This document shows positions 19,956 through 30,061 of a stretch of DNA of 64,000 bases, piece after piece. This DNA is from JACPPO01 sp965262505 (GTDB lineage: Bacteria; Acidobacteriota; Vicinamibacteria; Vicinamibacterales; UBA2999). The notes under the pieces are model-generated. The model was given only the letters and a program-made list of their open reading frames with translations, was not told the origin of the DNA and did not search any database. The stretch covers positions 4,960,001-5,024,000 of the forward strand of contig CBDHFM010000030.1 in NCBI GenBank assembly GCA_965262505.1, read 5' to 3'. A program made the position numbers and the translations under genes. The stretch's first letter is position 1. Each line of letters opens with the position of its first letter.

Positions 19956-22280
19956 ATGTTTATCCTCGGAAGAAGTCCCGTCACGGTAGCCGTTGTAGCC
20001 TTCAGTGCCGCCGTCGCCGGCTGTGCAGCTCCGGCGCCGCCACAATCGCTGGAAGCGCTCGCCGAGCGGGCGCTGGCCCAAATCGATGGGGAACTGATCA
20101 CGCCGGGCCTGAGGGAGCCGGTCGAGGTCATCCGGGACGAATGGGGCATCCCGCATCTCTACGCCCAGAACGACGAGGACCTCTTTTTCGCCCAGGGCTA
20201 CGTGACGGCGCAAGACCGGCTCTGGCAGATGGAGCTGTGGCGACGCTGGCGCGAGGGGCGGGTCGCCGAGATCTTTGGGCCTGCGGCGCTCGACTACGAC
20301 CGTCGCGCGCGGCTGATGATGTTCCGGGGCCCGTGGGACGAGCGCGAGTGGACGAGCTACCACCTCGACGCGCATCGTCTCTTCACCGCGCACGCCAACG
20401 GCGTGAACGCGTTCATCGATCAGAACCGCGACAATCTCCCGGTGGAATTCCAGCTCACAGGGATCGTGCCCGACCCCTGGACCGCGGAGACGGTCGTGTT
20501 GCGGTGGGCCGCGCTCGCGGTCCCGAGCGTAAGGGGCCACGCAATCGACGAAATCGAACTGGCGATGAACGTCGCCCGTTTCGGAGTCGACGAGGCCAAT
20601 CGCCGTGTCGCCCCCGATCCCTGGGACGACCTGGAAGTACCGGAAGGTTTGAACGTCGATATCATCACGCAGGACATCCTCGATGCGATGCGCGCAGGGG
20701 ACGGAGATCCGTTCGAGGCGGAAAGGCTTCCGCCGCTCGAGATCGCCGAGGCCTATCGCGCCCTCGCTTCAGGAGTGCGCACGGCTCGGGTCTCCCCAGG
20801 GGAGATCGCGACGGAGGGAAGCAACAACTGGGTGATGAGTGGGGAGCGCTCGCCGACGGGCGTTCCGCTCCTCGCTAACGACCCGCACCGGCGCATCGAG
20901 ATGCCGGCACTCCGCTACTTCGTGCATCTAAACGCCCCGGGCTGGAACGTCATCGGTGGCGGAGAACCGCCGTTCGCGGGTGTGGACGCCGGCAGCAACG
21001 AACGGATGGCGTGGGGCTTCACGTTCGCCGGCACCGACATGGTCGACGTGTTCGTCGAGGAGATGCACCCGGAGAACCCGAATCTCGTTCGGTGGCAGGA
21101 CGACTGGGAGCCGCTGCGCGTTATCGAGGAGGCCATCCAGGTCAAAGGCCAGGTGCCGGATCGGGTCGTGCTGAAGTTTAGCCGTCACGGTCCGATCTTC
21201 TATCAGGACCTCGAGAACCGACGCGCCTACGCGGTTCAATCCGTCGTGCAGTACCCCGGGACCGCGGCCTACAAGGGCAGCTTCCAACTCGCCCAGGCAA
21301 ACGGCTGCGACGACTTCTTCGAGCGAGCCAATCACTGGTTGGTGCCGACCCACAGTCTCATCTGCGGGGACGTCGATGGGAACATCGCGCTGCAGGTCAC
21401 GGGACTCACACCGGACCGAGACGGCTGGAACGGCCGGCTTCCGGTACCGGGAACCGGCAAGTACGAGTGGAAGGGCTTCCGAGATGATCTCCCGCGCGAG
21501 TTCAATCCGGATCGCGGTTACATCGCTACGGCCAACAACAACGTCCATCCGCCGGGTTACGAAGGGCGACCGGTCTTCTATCACTCTTCGAGAGGTGTGG
21601 AGACCGCACGCATCGCCCGGCTCCACCAGCTCCTGGGGTCCGGCGAGCAGTTCTCGATCGAAGATCACCAGCGGATCCAGCACGATGCGTACCTGCTCGC
21701 CGCCGGGCGGGACATCCCGGCGTTCCAGGGCTGGACCTCGGAGGATGAGACTGTCGAGTGGGCTCGGGCCTGGATCGCCGAATGGGACGGGACCCTCTCC
21801 AAGGAAAGCACTGCTGGGGCGATCTATGTGCGATGGAGCGACGAGGTCGACGGGGCCGCCAGGGACGCGACCGTCCCGCTCGCCGAGCGCCGAGCGCTCA
21901 TTCAGCAGGGCCTTAAGGACGCCCTGGTCAGGTTGACTCGGGAACTCGGAAGCGACCGGAGCCAGTGGCGCCACAGCCGGGTGCATACCAGCGACCTGCC
22001 GCACAGGATCGCTCCGGCCTTCGATCTGCCCAGCGTCGAGCGCCCCGGCGGCTTCGGGAGCATCAACGCAACGGGAGCCAACTTCCGGCGGATCATCGAC
22101 CTCGCGAATCCGAATCGCTCTGTCGCGAGCAATGCTCCCGGTCAGTCGGCTCAGCCGGGAAGCCCGTTTTACGGCAACCTCGCCGAGCACCTGGGCAACG
22201 GGGAGTACTTCCCGCTTTTGTTTACACGCGACGCGGTGGAGAAAGGCGCGACGCATCGGCTCACCTTGCGCCCGCGTTGA
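19956..22280 (+). CDS. penicillin acylase family lipoprotein (Ntn hydrolase)
   Basis: This protein of about 774 residues has a lipoprotein signal (VVAFSAAVAGC). The alpha-chain part has WGIPHLYAQNDEDLFFAQGY and TAQDRLWQMELWRRWREGR. A spacer follows, and then the autocatalytic beta-chain start: EGSNNW, whose Ser289 (codon 20820-20822) would become the N-terminal nucleophile. Downstream are the expected Asn-rich block (PLLANDPHRRIEMPALRYFV) and a C-terminal FRRIIDL, then PGQSAQPGSPFYGNL. Members cleave amide bonds of beta-lactams or acyl-homoserine lactones; the true substrate cannot be read from sequence. GTG 19953 overlaps the ATG; GGAGGT (19947-19952) is the ribosome site. Confidence 0.92.
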   Translation: MFILGRSPVTVAVVAFSAAVAGCAAPAPPQSLEALAERALAQIDGELITPGLREPVEVIRDEWGIPHLYAQNDEDLFFAQGYVTAQDRLWQMELWRRWREGRVAEIFGPAALDYDRRARLMMFRGPWDEREWTSYHLDAHRLFTAHANGVNAFIDQNRDNLPVEFQLTGIVPDPWTAETVVLRWAALAVPSVRGHAIDEIELAMNVARFGVDEANRRVAPDPWDDLEVPEGLNVDIITQDILDAMRAGDGDPFEAERLPPLEIAEAYRALASGVRTARVSPGEIATEGSNNWVMSGERSPTGVPLLANDPHRRIEMPALRYFVHLNAPGWNVIGGGEPPFAGVDAGSNERMAWGFTFAGTDMVDVFVEEMHPENPNLVRWQDDWEPLRVIEEAIQVKGQVPDRVVLKFSRHGPIFYQDLENRRAYAVQSVVQYPGTAAYKGSFQLAQANGCDDFFERANHWLVPTHSLICGDVDGNIALQVTGLTPDRDGWNGRLPVPGTGKYEWKGFRDDLPREFNPDRGYIATANNNVHPPGYEGRPVFYHSSRGVETARIARLHQLLGSGEQFSIEDHQRIQHDAYLLAAGRDIPAFQGWTSEDETVEWARAWIAEWDGTLSKESTAGAIYVRWSDEVDGAARDATVPLAERRALIQQGLKDALVRLTRELGSDRSQWRHSRVHTSDLPHRIAPAFDLPSVERPGGFGSINATGANFRRIIDLANPNRSVASNAPGQSAQPGSPFYGNLAEHLGNGEYFPLLFTRDAVEKGATHRLTLRPR

Positions 22281-22525
22281 TGCTGGCGCGGCTCCTCGCT
22301 TGGGATCGCGGCGCTTCGAGGTAGCATGTCCTGAGCGAACCGTGGAGGGCGTAAGCGCGAAGCGAGGCACGCCTCGTCCATCCCCACCGCCGCTGCAATT
22401 CGGCGCCGTCCACGCTCCATTTGCCAGGCCCGGTGAAGGCGAGCAGTGTGTCCATGCTGAAGAGCAGACATGCGACCTCTCCTTGGCGGTCCACGATCGG
22501 CGGGAACCCCGTGTGGTCAAAAAAC

Positions 22526-23470
22526 TCATGCGGCCGGTCGGTAGTAGAACTTCAGGAGGCCCCCGAGACGCTCGCGGCATCGCACGGGCCCGTTCTGGTC
22601 CATCTCCTCGCACGGAAAGAGGAGAAGGTTGCCCTTCCCTGGGTGGTTCCGCTCGCCGTGGCAGTGTTCGACGTACGCGCGCAACGCGGTTCGTAGCGCC
22701 GGTTCGCCGACCAGAATCCGCTTCGCGAGGCACTCGTCCTTCACCGATCGCACCCAGCGCTCCGCATACGCATGCAGATTCGGGCTGCGTGGGGGCAATC
22801 ACACCGGCCTCACACCACCGTCCCGGACGGCCTCGTCGAACGCGGGGCCGTACTTGCCGTCTCGATCGTGAATCAGATACCGATGGTTGGCGAGGCCGCC
22901 CACATCAGCCATCGTGAGGTTCCGCGCGACTTGGGTCATCCAGCGTTCGTCCGGGAAGGGGGTTACTCCCGCGATCTGGACCCGACGCGTCGCCACATGG
23001 ATGACAAACACGACGGAATACGTCACCAGGCCGCGCGCCGTCCACACCTCGGTCGTGAAGCAATCCGTCGCCGCCAGTACCTCCTGGTGGGCGCGAATGA
23101 CGTCCTTCCACGTCGTGGTGTGCTTGCGCGCCGGCGCAGGCGGAATGCCGTGGCGTGTCAGGATGCGGCCGACGGTCTGGTCGCTCACCGCATAGCCGAG
23201 GTTGGCGAGGGCCCCGGCGATGCGGTCGTAGCCCCAGTCACGGTTGTCGGTGGCGACCCGGACAATCAGCTGCGCAATCGTTCCATCCACGCTGGGCCGC
23301 CCCGGATAGGTTCGCGTCTTTGAGCCATCACACTTCTTGGCGACCAGCCGCCGGTGCCAGGCCAGGATGGTCTCGGGCCGGACGACGCTTGCGATCTCCG
23401 CGCGGGCCTTGCGGCCAAGCCGCTTGCCAATCTGAGCCAACGTCCGGCGCCCTCCGTCGCTCAGGGTCAC
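22526..23470 (-). pseudogene. integrase-core transposase with in-frame TGA, N-terminus truncated
   Basis: The sequence opens at LSDGGRRTLAQIGKRLGRKA, so the usual N-terminal helices are missing, cut by the adjacent IS3. The helix-turn-helix and core follow (TILAWHRRLVAKKCDGSKTR; NRDWGYDRIAGALANLGYAV; YLIHDRDGKYGPAFDEAV). A TGA at 22799-22801 replaces what is probably CGA Arg in the conserved PV-R-LPPRSPNLHAYAERWV; the frame continues to KFYYRPAA. It belongs to the same family as the 53.5-kb element but is clearly diverged. Confidence 0.75.
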
Positions 23471-23667
23471 GCGGCCAGGGAGGTGCCCTGGGCCTGATCC
23501 GATTCGGTGGACGGTTTAGCTACGCTGTTTGAGTCTCCGTTGTTCTTTCGTTCGTTCACAACAACGATGATGGGTGGGGGCGCTGTGGGAATCTCGCGTT
23601 CTGTGCGAGATTTCCAAATCCCTGTGGGCGCGTTCTGTGCGTCCGCAGGGATGGCAGCGTCCATGCC

Positions 23668-24557
23668 CTACGCCGCCTGCCGTTCGAAGGCGGCCGGACT
23701 GATCTGGCCGAGCGTCGAGTGGCGACGTCGCTGGTGATAGAACACGTCGATGTGATCGAACAACTCCATCGTCGCGTCGCCGTGACTGTCGACGTGTTCG
23801 CCGCGCTCGCTCTTGACGGTCGAGAAGAAGCTCTCCATGACGGCATTGTCCCAGCAGTTGCCACGTCGGCTCATGCTGCAGACGATGCCACGCGCCTCGA
23901 GGAGGTCCTGAGAATCCTCGCTTGCGTACGTACAACCCTGATCGGAATGATGGAGGAGGCCGATGTCCGGGCACCGGCGCTTGAGCGCCATCTCCAAGGC
24001 CTTGATGGTCACGTGCCGGTCGTTCACCGCGCTGACGGCCCACCCCACGATGAACCGCGAGCACAGATCCAAGACCGCCGCGAGGTACAGGTTACCGCTG
24101 CTGCCGATGACGAACTCGGTCGTGTCGCCGACCCACCGCTGATTCGGGGCGTCCGCCTCGAACTGGCGGTCGAGCAGATTCGCCGCGACCGGCTGGTCGT
24201 GATCGCTCATGGTGGTTACGTTGTCACGCTTCCGGGCCCGTGCGACCAGGCCTTCTTCCTGCATCAGCCGGACGACCCGTTTGCGACTCACCTGCTCGTC
24301 CTGCTCGATCAGGTCTTCGTGAATGCGCGGGCTGCCATCGCGCTGTTTGCTCGCGTCAACGGACGCTTGGACGAGGACCTTCACCCGCCGGTCGTCTCGT
24401 GATCGTGCCGATTCCGGGCGTCGTTGCCACGCGTAGAACCCGCTGCGTGTGACCGCGAGACACCGGCACAGAATGATGACGGTGTGCCTGGCCTTCTCCA
24501 CGGCAATGAACCGAAATCTTCCCGGCGCTGCTTCGCGAAGAAGGCCGTCGCTTTTTT
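23668..24557 (-). CDS. IS3-family OrfB (integrase core), made by -1 frameshift
   Basis: The frame holds the IS3 catalytic domain: Asp in NQRWVGDTTEFVI, Asp in LLHHSDQGCTYASED, Glu in NAVMESFFSTVKSERGEH, and the C-terminal RRRHSTLGQISPAAFERQ. It overlaps the 3' part of orfA in the -1 frame. The shared stretch contains A-AAA-AAG (24557 down to 24551 on this strand), the standard IS3 slippery heptamer, so an OrfAB fusion is expected. The exact 5' boundary of OrfB alone is not defined by a start codon. Confidence 0.8.
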
Positions 24558-24833
24558 TAAGATGTCGCGCTCCTCGGCGAGGATGCGATTCTCCTTGCGC
24601 AGCCGAGCCAGCTCCTCCCGCTCGGCGGTCGTCAGACCGGTACGGCCCCCGCTGCGGTCGGCGCGCGCCCGCTCGACCCATTGCCGCAAGGCCGATTCGG
24701 TAAGATCCAACTCGCGGGCGACGGCGCCGACCGTCTTCCCCTCTTCCAACACCAGCCGGACCGCCCCAGCCCGGAACTCGTCACTGAATTGCCGGCGTGA
24801 CCGCCGACGTGTGGTTGCTGCCATTCGGGACAT
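24381..24833 (-). CDS. IS3-family OrfA (helix-turn-helix and leucine zipper)
   Basis: It starts at MSRMAATTRRRSRRQFSDEF. The helix-turn-helix is TVGAVARELDLTESALRQWV; the coiled coil is EREELARLRKENRILAEERD followed by ILKKATAFF. After the A7 run the orfA frame continues for some 50 residues that look out of frame relative to family members, consistent with frameshifting at the run. OrfA alone normally acts as a regulator of transposition. Confidence 0.8.
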   Translation of the reverse strand: MSRMAATTRRRSRRQFSDEFRAGAVRLVLEEGKTVGAVARELDLTESALRQWVERARADRSGGRTGLTTAEREELARLRKENRILAEERDILKKATAFFAKQRREDFGSLPWRRPGTPSSFCAGVSRSHAAGSTRGNDARNRHDHETTGG

Positions 24834-24872
24834 CGTCTCCACCTTTCGGAACGTGTCCACGAGATCGGATCA

Positions 24873-25155
24873 AGCCCAAGGCCAACATCCTCAAGTGACT
24901 GCTCGTCCACACGGGGGCGTTCAACGTGGGCCTGCTCATGCGAACGCTGACCGAGGTGGGCACGCCACGCGGCCTCCAGGGACGCGTGGTGGCGGTCCTG
25001 ACGCTCGTAGTCTCGCTGTGGATACGTCTCATCGACTCCTGGCGCCCGTTCGACACGCCACTCGTCGATCACCCGTCCGTATGTCCGATGCAGGATCGCT
25101 TCTAACAGGTCCCCGTCGGCGCGTCAGAAGGGGTCGTTTAACCACGGACTGCTAG
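24873..25155 (+). pseudogene. 3' fragment of an IS1182 element
   Basis: It encodes KANILK, a TGA, then LLVHTGAFNVGLLMRTLTEV, GTPRGLQGRVVAVLTLVVS and the terminal repeat finishing TTTAACCACGGACTGCTAG at 25155. The last 100 or so residues of an IS1182 transposase are recognisable, truncated by the IS3. The CTAG at its end again marks the insertion site. Confidence 0.75.
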
Positions 25156-25167
25156 ACTAAACCAAGG

Positions 25168-26640
25168 CTAGAGAACCAATAGTTCGGCGATGTCGTCCAG
25201 CGCACCCAAGGTCAAGCTAAGGTCGGAGTCGAGGCGTTCCGTGGCTTGGGACGGGTAGCTCACGAAACGGTACTCGCGCTGATAGGCGAAACGAAAGGTC
25301 TTGCTGAAGTGCACCGGCGGTGGCCGAAGTAGCTGACCTTTCGGGCCAAACGGCTGGAAAGGGCCCTGATCGGGATCGTCCGACGCACCGTAGCCGATGT
25401 GGACGTCCGGACATTGCGGACGCTCTGCATAGGCACCGAGAGGGTCAGTGTAGTGGATGGGGCCATGTGCGAATACTTTCTTGCCGGTAAGCGGGCGCAA
25501 GGCATCGCACATTCGTGTCTCGAACTGATCGCGGCGCAGAATGACACATGCGTCGGCGTTGAAATCCGAGAAGAGTCGTGGCGCCAACAGCGTGGACAGG
25601 CAATACAGCTAGGCATCGGGTCCGTACGATTCCATGCACGTCACTTGGTCTCTGGCTGCATCGGACGCACGGAACAACGGTAGGACACGATGTCCAGGTT
25701 CCTTGAGGATGTGGGGATTGGCGCAAACGTCATCGGATGCGAGGAACCCGGCACCGTTAGCTACCACACACTGATGGTGTAGGGTCAGTTCCTGGTCGTG
25801 AACTGCCTGATTGTGGTTGGGATCACGGTAGGCGGACGCGGGCTGCAGGTAGACATCGCCACATTCGTAGAGCCGAAGCATATGGTCTGCTTTGCCGTAT
25901 TTCACCAAGTACGGCCCTCGAAAAGAGACGCGGCTCACCGCTTCGGCGGCTCGGGCGCAGAGTTCCGTGTCGGGAAACAGGATGGCGGGTGCGACGGACG
26001 GGTCCAGGTTGTGGGGAACAGGGGGTTCACCGCGAATGAACATCTCGACAACGACATGCCGAAAGAGCTCGTGCCAGTGCTTCTCCTGCGTTAAGTCGAC
26101 ATGGCCGTCGTCGGTCAGGATGGTGATGTTGGTCAATAGATCCTGATACCGCTGATTTAGCGCGGCGCGACTCTCGAATCTGAGGTATCTGTTAGCCCTG
26201 TATTGGCGCTCCCAGCCTTTTGTCTCGGCGAACGAAGCGCGAAATACGGGTGCGCTCATGGGGCCCAGCCCGGAAAACGACACTTGAGTCGAGACTTCAC
26301 CCTCTTCCAGTTCGCGGATTTGGCGACGGGCGGTCAGTTCGACTTCGAACGGACCGCCCTTGACCAGACACCAGCGCATCAGACCCATGCAGACGAACAC
26401 AGCCGCATCGGGAGCCTCGACCAAGTCGGCGACCTTTTGAGCCAACATTTGGCGTTCGAGGTCGTCCTCGGGAGGACGGGGAACACCCACTACGCCTTCT
26501 GCGACCACGTGCGGGCCGGGTCGGTCCGAATAGGAGATGCCTACCTGGAGGTGGACGCCGAGCTCGGACGGTTTACCGATCTGTTCGGCCCAGCGCTTGT
26601 AGTCTTTATCAGTTTTGTTGTCAGGTACAAGCAGTACCAT
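25168..26640 (-). pseudogene. DUF2971-like protein interrupted by a single in-frame TAG
   Basis: One continuous frame of about 490 codons from ATG 26640 to 25168 is broken only by TAG at 25609-25611 (YGPDA-stop-LYCLSTLLAPRLF). The first part is unrecognised. The second half resembles DUF2971: PYLVKYGKADHMLRLYECGD and YLQPASAYRDP for the entry motif, CLST plus FSDFNADACVILRRDQFET for the middle, and FSKTFRFAYQREYRFVSYPS for the end. DUF2971 proteins are of unknown enzymology and often lie in defence islands. Base composition looks less GC-rich than its neighbours, suggesting transfer. It is either a fresh pseudogene or a readthrough product; the family call is tentative. Confidence 0.5.
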
Positions 26641-26690
26641 CGAGGCTCCTCGGTTCCCTGACCGACAGTGAGGTTAATACCGTCGCCGCA

Positions 26691-26851
26691 TCCACCGGCC
26701 AGTCCAATACTTGAACAACATCCTGGAGCAGGATCATCGAGCGATCAAACGACACGTGAAGGCGACGTAGGACTTGCGGGCATTCCACGCGGCGCGGCGA
26801 ACGATCCAAGGATACGAGGCCATGCACATGGTCCGGAAGGGGCAGCGATAG
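26691..26851 (+). pseudogene. IS6-family transposase C-terminal fragment
   Basis: It encodes VQYLNNILEQDHRAIKRHVK, an in-frame TAG, then DLRAFHAARRTIQGYEAMHM and VRKGQR. This is the C-terminal catalytic Glu region of IS6 transposases. It is of a different subgroup from the intact IS6 at 18.3 kb. Nothing upstream of it is preserved. Confidence 0.7.
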
Positions 26852-26892
26852 AGACGGTCGACGGCGCGGTCCAGCGCGTGATGTACTTTTCG

Positions 26893-26953
26893 GAGGTTCG
26901 GCGGCCCAAGGCCGCCGCGTGAACCGGTCACAATCACTGCGACGGGGTACTAG
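26893..26953 (+). mobile_element. right-end fragment of an IS630 like the one at 1.4 kb
   Basis: The last 60 bp match the right end of the complete IS630: GCCGCCGCGTGAACCGGTCA and, after divergence, GGGTACTAG at 26945-26953. It ends in CTAG directly at the stop codon of the adjacent small gene. Confidence 0.6.
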
Positions 26954-27192
26954 CGCTTCTGTGTTTTCTTGCGCTTGGCCCAGTATTTCTTCATCCGGAT
27001 GCTGATGGCCTGCTTGGCGGCGTTAGACATCGCTCGCCGCTGAGGCACTGTCGTCTTCGCGGGTGCTGACGGTGGGCGCTGATCAAGCTCCGGAAAGGTG
27101 TCTAACAAGTCGACCCGCTCTCGATCGAGTTCAGCTAACCGAGCCTGAGCGCCGATGAGCGCATACGAACGAAGAATATCCTTGTTGAGCAT
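26950..27192 (-). CDS. small basic conserved protein, unknown function
   Basis: This 80-residue protein has an acidic, helical N-terminal half (IGAQARLAELDRERVDLLDT) and a strongly basic C-terminus (QRRAMSNAAKQAISIRMKKY followed by WAKRKKTQKR). The pattern R-x-M-S-x-x-A-K/R-x-x-I-x-x-x-x-K-x-W-A-K is common in small hypothetical proteins, and a nucleic-acid-binding role is plausible but unproven. Its TAG stop is part of the CTAG that ends the IS630 fragment, so the insertion fell on the stop codon and left the protein intact. It may be exported from no known operon; neighbours are IS debris. Confidence 0.55.
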   Translation of the reverse strand: MLNKDILRSYALIGAQARLAELDRERVDLLDTFPELDQRPPSAPAKTTVPQRRAMSNAAKQAISIRMKKYWAKRKKTQKR

Positions 27193-27315
27193 TCGGCATC
27201 ATAACCGCGAAGGACCATATCGGCCTTCGTCGCCCCAGCACGAGGAACAAGACGCCGGTGTCCCGATTCGAAAACTCGCACAGCTGGCCCAATATATCGT
27301 GGCGGACTGTGCGAC

Positions 27316-27409
27316 GGACCACAACCGTACCGGTCTGAAAGCCAAGACCCCCATCAGCCGAATCGGTCTGAAAGGGAACGACGTGTTGAGGCTCCACAGC
27401 GAGGAGCCC
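27316..27409 (+). pseudogene. IS481 transposase C-terminal fragment
   Basis: It encodes HNRTGLKAKTPISRIGLKGN followed by DVLRLHS, the C-terminus of an IS481 transposase (compare PISRIGLTGDNLLRCHT at 11.8 kb). It runs up to the 3' end of the receptor gene. Confidence 0.65.
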
Positions 27410-27415
27410 GACGCG

Positions 27416-30028
27416 TCAGAACCTGACTCGCACGCCGAACGACGGAATCAGCGGGAAACCGGCAGTTGGATTCTCCACGATCCGCGGCACTGGGCCGTCG
27501 GGGTCATGCGCCAGGCTCGTCTCCACTTCCACGGGGTTGTCGCGGTTGAGCAGGTTGATCACCTCGATGTACCAGGACCAGCGGCCGGACGGGCCACCCG
27601 GTTGGTTCGCGATGCGCAGATCGACGCGGGCGTAGTGGGGCAGGCGTCCCCGCTGCAGCGCCTCGAGGCCGCCGAGGTCAACCGTGTAGACCAGTGTGCC
27701 GGCCAGATCCTGGGCCGGTACGAGCCGCCCTCGGGCATCCTCTTCCGACGCTACGCGCAGTCCGATGGCGGGCGTGTAGGGGAAGCCAGTCGCCACCTGC
27801 GCGGTGGCCGCGACGCGCCAGCCCCGGCCGATCCGGTAGCGCCCGACCGCGTTGAAGGCGTGCCGGCGGTCGTACTCGAACGGGAAGCGCCGGCCGTAGG
27901 CGTCGCGGTCGGCACGACCCCAGGCGTAGGAGAGCCAGCCGGCCAAGCGGGATGTCGGGTTGCTGCGCACCAGGTAGGCGTCAATGCCGTACGCGGTGCC
28001 GCGGCCGCCGTTCACCGGCGTGCTGGTGATCTGCGCCTCGGACGGGACGCCGGTCTGCAGGTCGGCGGGGAAGTCGTAGCGCGCGACGCGGGCGAGCCGC
28101 TCGGCTTCCGGTTCGAGGCGGCCGACAATCAGGTCGTCGAACGTCTTGTAGTAGCCTTCCACGCGGAATAGCGTGTCAGAGCCCAGATCCTTCTCGAAAC
28201 CGGTGACCAGATGCGTCGATCGCTCGTGCTGCAGGTGGCTGACGACGGCGGGCGAAAAGTCGAAGAAGTAGTCCGACTGGATGAGCTTCTCGTAGCCAGG
28301 GCTCTGCGTGTAGAGGCCGCCTGCGACGCGTAGCCGGCTCGACCGGGAGAGGTGTACCGTCGCGGCGAAGCGCGGCGACAGGACCGCATCGCCATTAACG
28401 GTGCTCCAGTCCAACCGCAGGCCCGGTTCGACGGACAGCCACGGCGTCACCGTGTAACGATCCTGAACCCACGCGCCGCCGCGCGTGCCGCCCAGGGACG
28501 AATCGAGGTTGTCGGGCAGGCCCGTTCCGCCCCGGGCGCTGGAGGGATTGGCGACGGTCTCGTTCCGGTCGCCGGTGATGGAGAGGCGGGCCGCCGATGC
28601 GAGGCGGTGCAGCTCCACCCCGGTGTCGAGAGTGTGCGCGGCCGAGAGGGAAAACGCCAGCTCCTGTCGCACCGACAAATCGCGCACCGACAGGTCCCGG
28701 TCGAACACGACGTTGGTCGACCCTGCTGCCGTCACGGCGTCGGGCGCGTTGGACCGCCGGGATGACGATTCGAACGTCGCGTCCACGGCCAGTAGCTCGG
28801 TGTTGCGGTACCACGAGACGATGGTCCGCGACGTGGCGCGGCCGCCGAACAGCGCGTCGAACCGCAGCGAGCCGAGATCGTTGCCTGCCTCCGAGACGAG
28901 ACCCCCGGTGTCACCCGACTCCTCGTCGTCCTCGGGGTCGAACTGGAAATCGGCGTTCTCGCGACTCGTGAGGCCGAAGAGAGCGAGCCGGTGCCCGGGC
29001 CCGAACGTCCAGTTCGCCTGCACCTGCAGGTCGGCGAACGCCGGCAGGTTCTGATCGGTCACGAGGCCGGCGACCAGGTCGTAGTAGGTTCGCCGCCCGG
29101 TCAGCAGCAAGGATCCGCCGCCGGGCGCCGCGCCTTCGAACACAACGTTGGCATCGGTGACGCTGGCCGACGACGAGCCCGTGAAGTCGCGCTCGCCGGG
29201 ACGGTTGTCGACGATCAGGAGCGACGACAGCCGGTCGCCGTACGCAGCCCCGAAGCCCCCCGCGGTCAGCTCGAACCGTTCGACCGTCTCCGGATTGAAC
29301 GCGCTGACTAGCCCGAACAGGCGGTAAGGATTGTGGATCTCCACCCCGTCCATCACCGTGAGGTTCTGATCCGGCGTTCCACCGCGGACCGCCAGCCGGC
29401 TGCCGAAGTCGCCGGTCGACGCAACGCCCGGGAGCGTGTCGAGGGTGCGGAAGATGTTGTCGAAGGCGCCGGCGACCTCAAACACCTCCTCCGCTACGAG
29501 AGGGGTGGCTGACGGTCGTTCCGGCGCGGAGAGCGGGTCGGACACCACCTGCACGGTCTCCGCGAACGTGTTGCTGGACAGCAGGATCTCCAGTTTTCCG
29601 CCCGCCGCGGCGATGTCTGGTTCCAGGGCAACGGTGATCTCCAGGTAGCCGTCCGCCGTGACGCGTAGCTCGCGGTCACCCGGTGCGAGCGTCACCGCGA
29701 AACGTCCGTCGGCGTCGGAAACGCTCGTCTCGGCGCCGCTCGCCACGGTGGCGGCGGGCAGCGGCGACAAGTCGGCGCCGTCTAGGACGACGCCGGTGAC
29801 GGCCAGCGACGCTTCATCGGTCGCCGTCGCGGCGGTCCGGGTCTGTTGGGTGAGCTCCGCCTGCTCAGCCGTTTCCACGCCCTGGGCGAGGGGTGGCCCC
29901 AGCGCCGCCGTGAGCGTCACCATCAGCAGAGTGGCGAGTACAGGATGAGGACCAAGAGGTTTCGCCCGCGCTCTCAGCGATGCACGGGTAAAGTGGCTGA
30001 CGCTTTGATGCATGACTGCAGCAGGCAT
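27416..30028 (-). CDS. TonB-dependent receptor with carboxypeptidase-regulatory domain
   Basis: This protein of about 870 residues has a signal peptide. The carboxypeptidase-regulatory-like (peptidase-associated) domain lies at about residues 75-155 (VTGVVLDGADLSPLPAATV; DADGRFAVTLAPGDRELRV). The plug domain follows (IFRTLDTLPGVASTGDFGSR; LAVRGGTPDQNLTVMDGVEI). A long beta-barrel ends in IPSFGVRVRF with the C-terminal Phe expected for BAM recognition. It should import an unidentified substrate across the outer membrane. No TonB box is obvious. The Met at 30013 (MHQSVSHF) is an alternative start. A short internal repeat RDLSVRDLSVR is present. Confidence 0.88.
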   Translation of the reverse strand: MPAAVMHQSVSHFTRASLRARAKPLGPHPVLATLLMVTLTAALGPPLAQGVETAEQAELTQQTRTAATATDEASLAVTGVVLDGADLSPLPAATVASGAETSVSDADGRFAVTLAPGDRELRVTADGYLEITVALEPDIAAAGGKLEILLSSNTFAETVQVVSDPLSAPERPSATPLVAEEVFEVAGAFDNIFRTLDTLPGVASTGDFGSRLAVRGGTPDQNLTVMDGVEIHNPYRLFGLVSAFNPETVERFELTAGGFGAAYGDRLSSLLIVDNRPGERDFTGSSSASVTDANVVFEGAAPGGGSLLLTGRRTYYDLVAGLVTDQNLPAFADLQVQANWTFGPGHRLALFGLTSRENADFQFDPEDDEESGDTGGLVSEAGNDLGSLRFDALFGGRATSRTIVSWYRNTELLAVDATFESSSRRSNAPDAVTAAGSTNVVFDRDLSVRDLSVRQELAFSLSAAHTLDTGVELHRLASAARLSITGDRNETVANPSSARGGTGLPDNLDSSLGGTRGGAWVQDRYTVTPWLSVEPGLRLDWSTVNGDAVLSPRFAATVHLSRSSRLRVAGGLYTQSPGYEKLIQSDYFFDFSPAVVSHLQHERSTHLVTGFEKDLGSDTLFRVEGYYKTFDDLIVGRLEPEAERLARVARYDFPADLQTGVPSEAQITSTPVNGGRGTAYGIDAYLVRSNPTSRLAGWLSYAWGRADRDAYGRRFPFEYDRRHAFNAVGRYRIGRGWRVAATAQVATGFPYTPAIGLRVASEEDARGRLVPAQDLAGTLVYTVDLGGLEALQRGRLPHYARVDLRIANQPGGPSGRWSWYIEVINLLNRDNPVEVETSLAHDPDGPVPRIVENPTAGFPLIPSFGVRVRF

Positions 30029-30061
30029 AGGGTAGGCCGCGAGTCTTCACGCTCTTCGCGG

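Larger units (their letters stand above)
23495..24872 (-). mobile_element. IS3-family element, copy 1, apparently functional
   Basis: Imperfect inverted ends TGATCCGATTCGGTGGACG (23495) and TGATCCGATCTCGTGGACA (inverted, ending 24872) bracket orfA and orfB. The element split an IS1182 whose 3' part is on the high-coordinate side and truncated the integrase-core element on the other. Confidence 0.8.

Noticed and set aside
20928..22802. A 624-residue minus-strand frame opposite the penicillin acylase
   Set aside because: Composition and lack of motifs mark it as an antisense shadow; the plus strand has the complete Ntn-hydrolase motifs.
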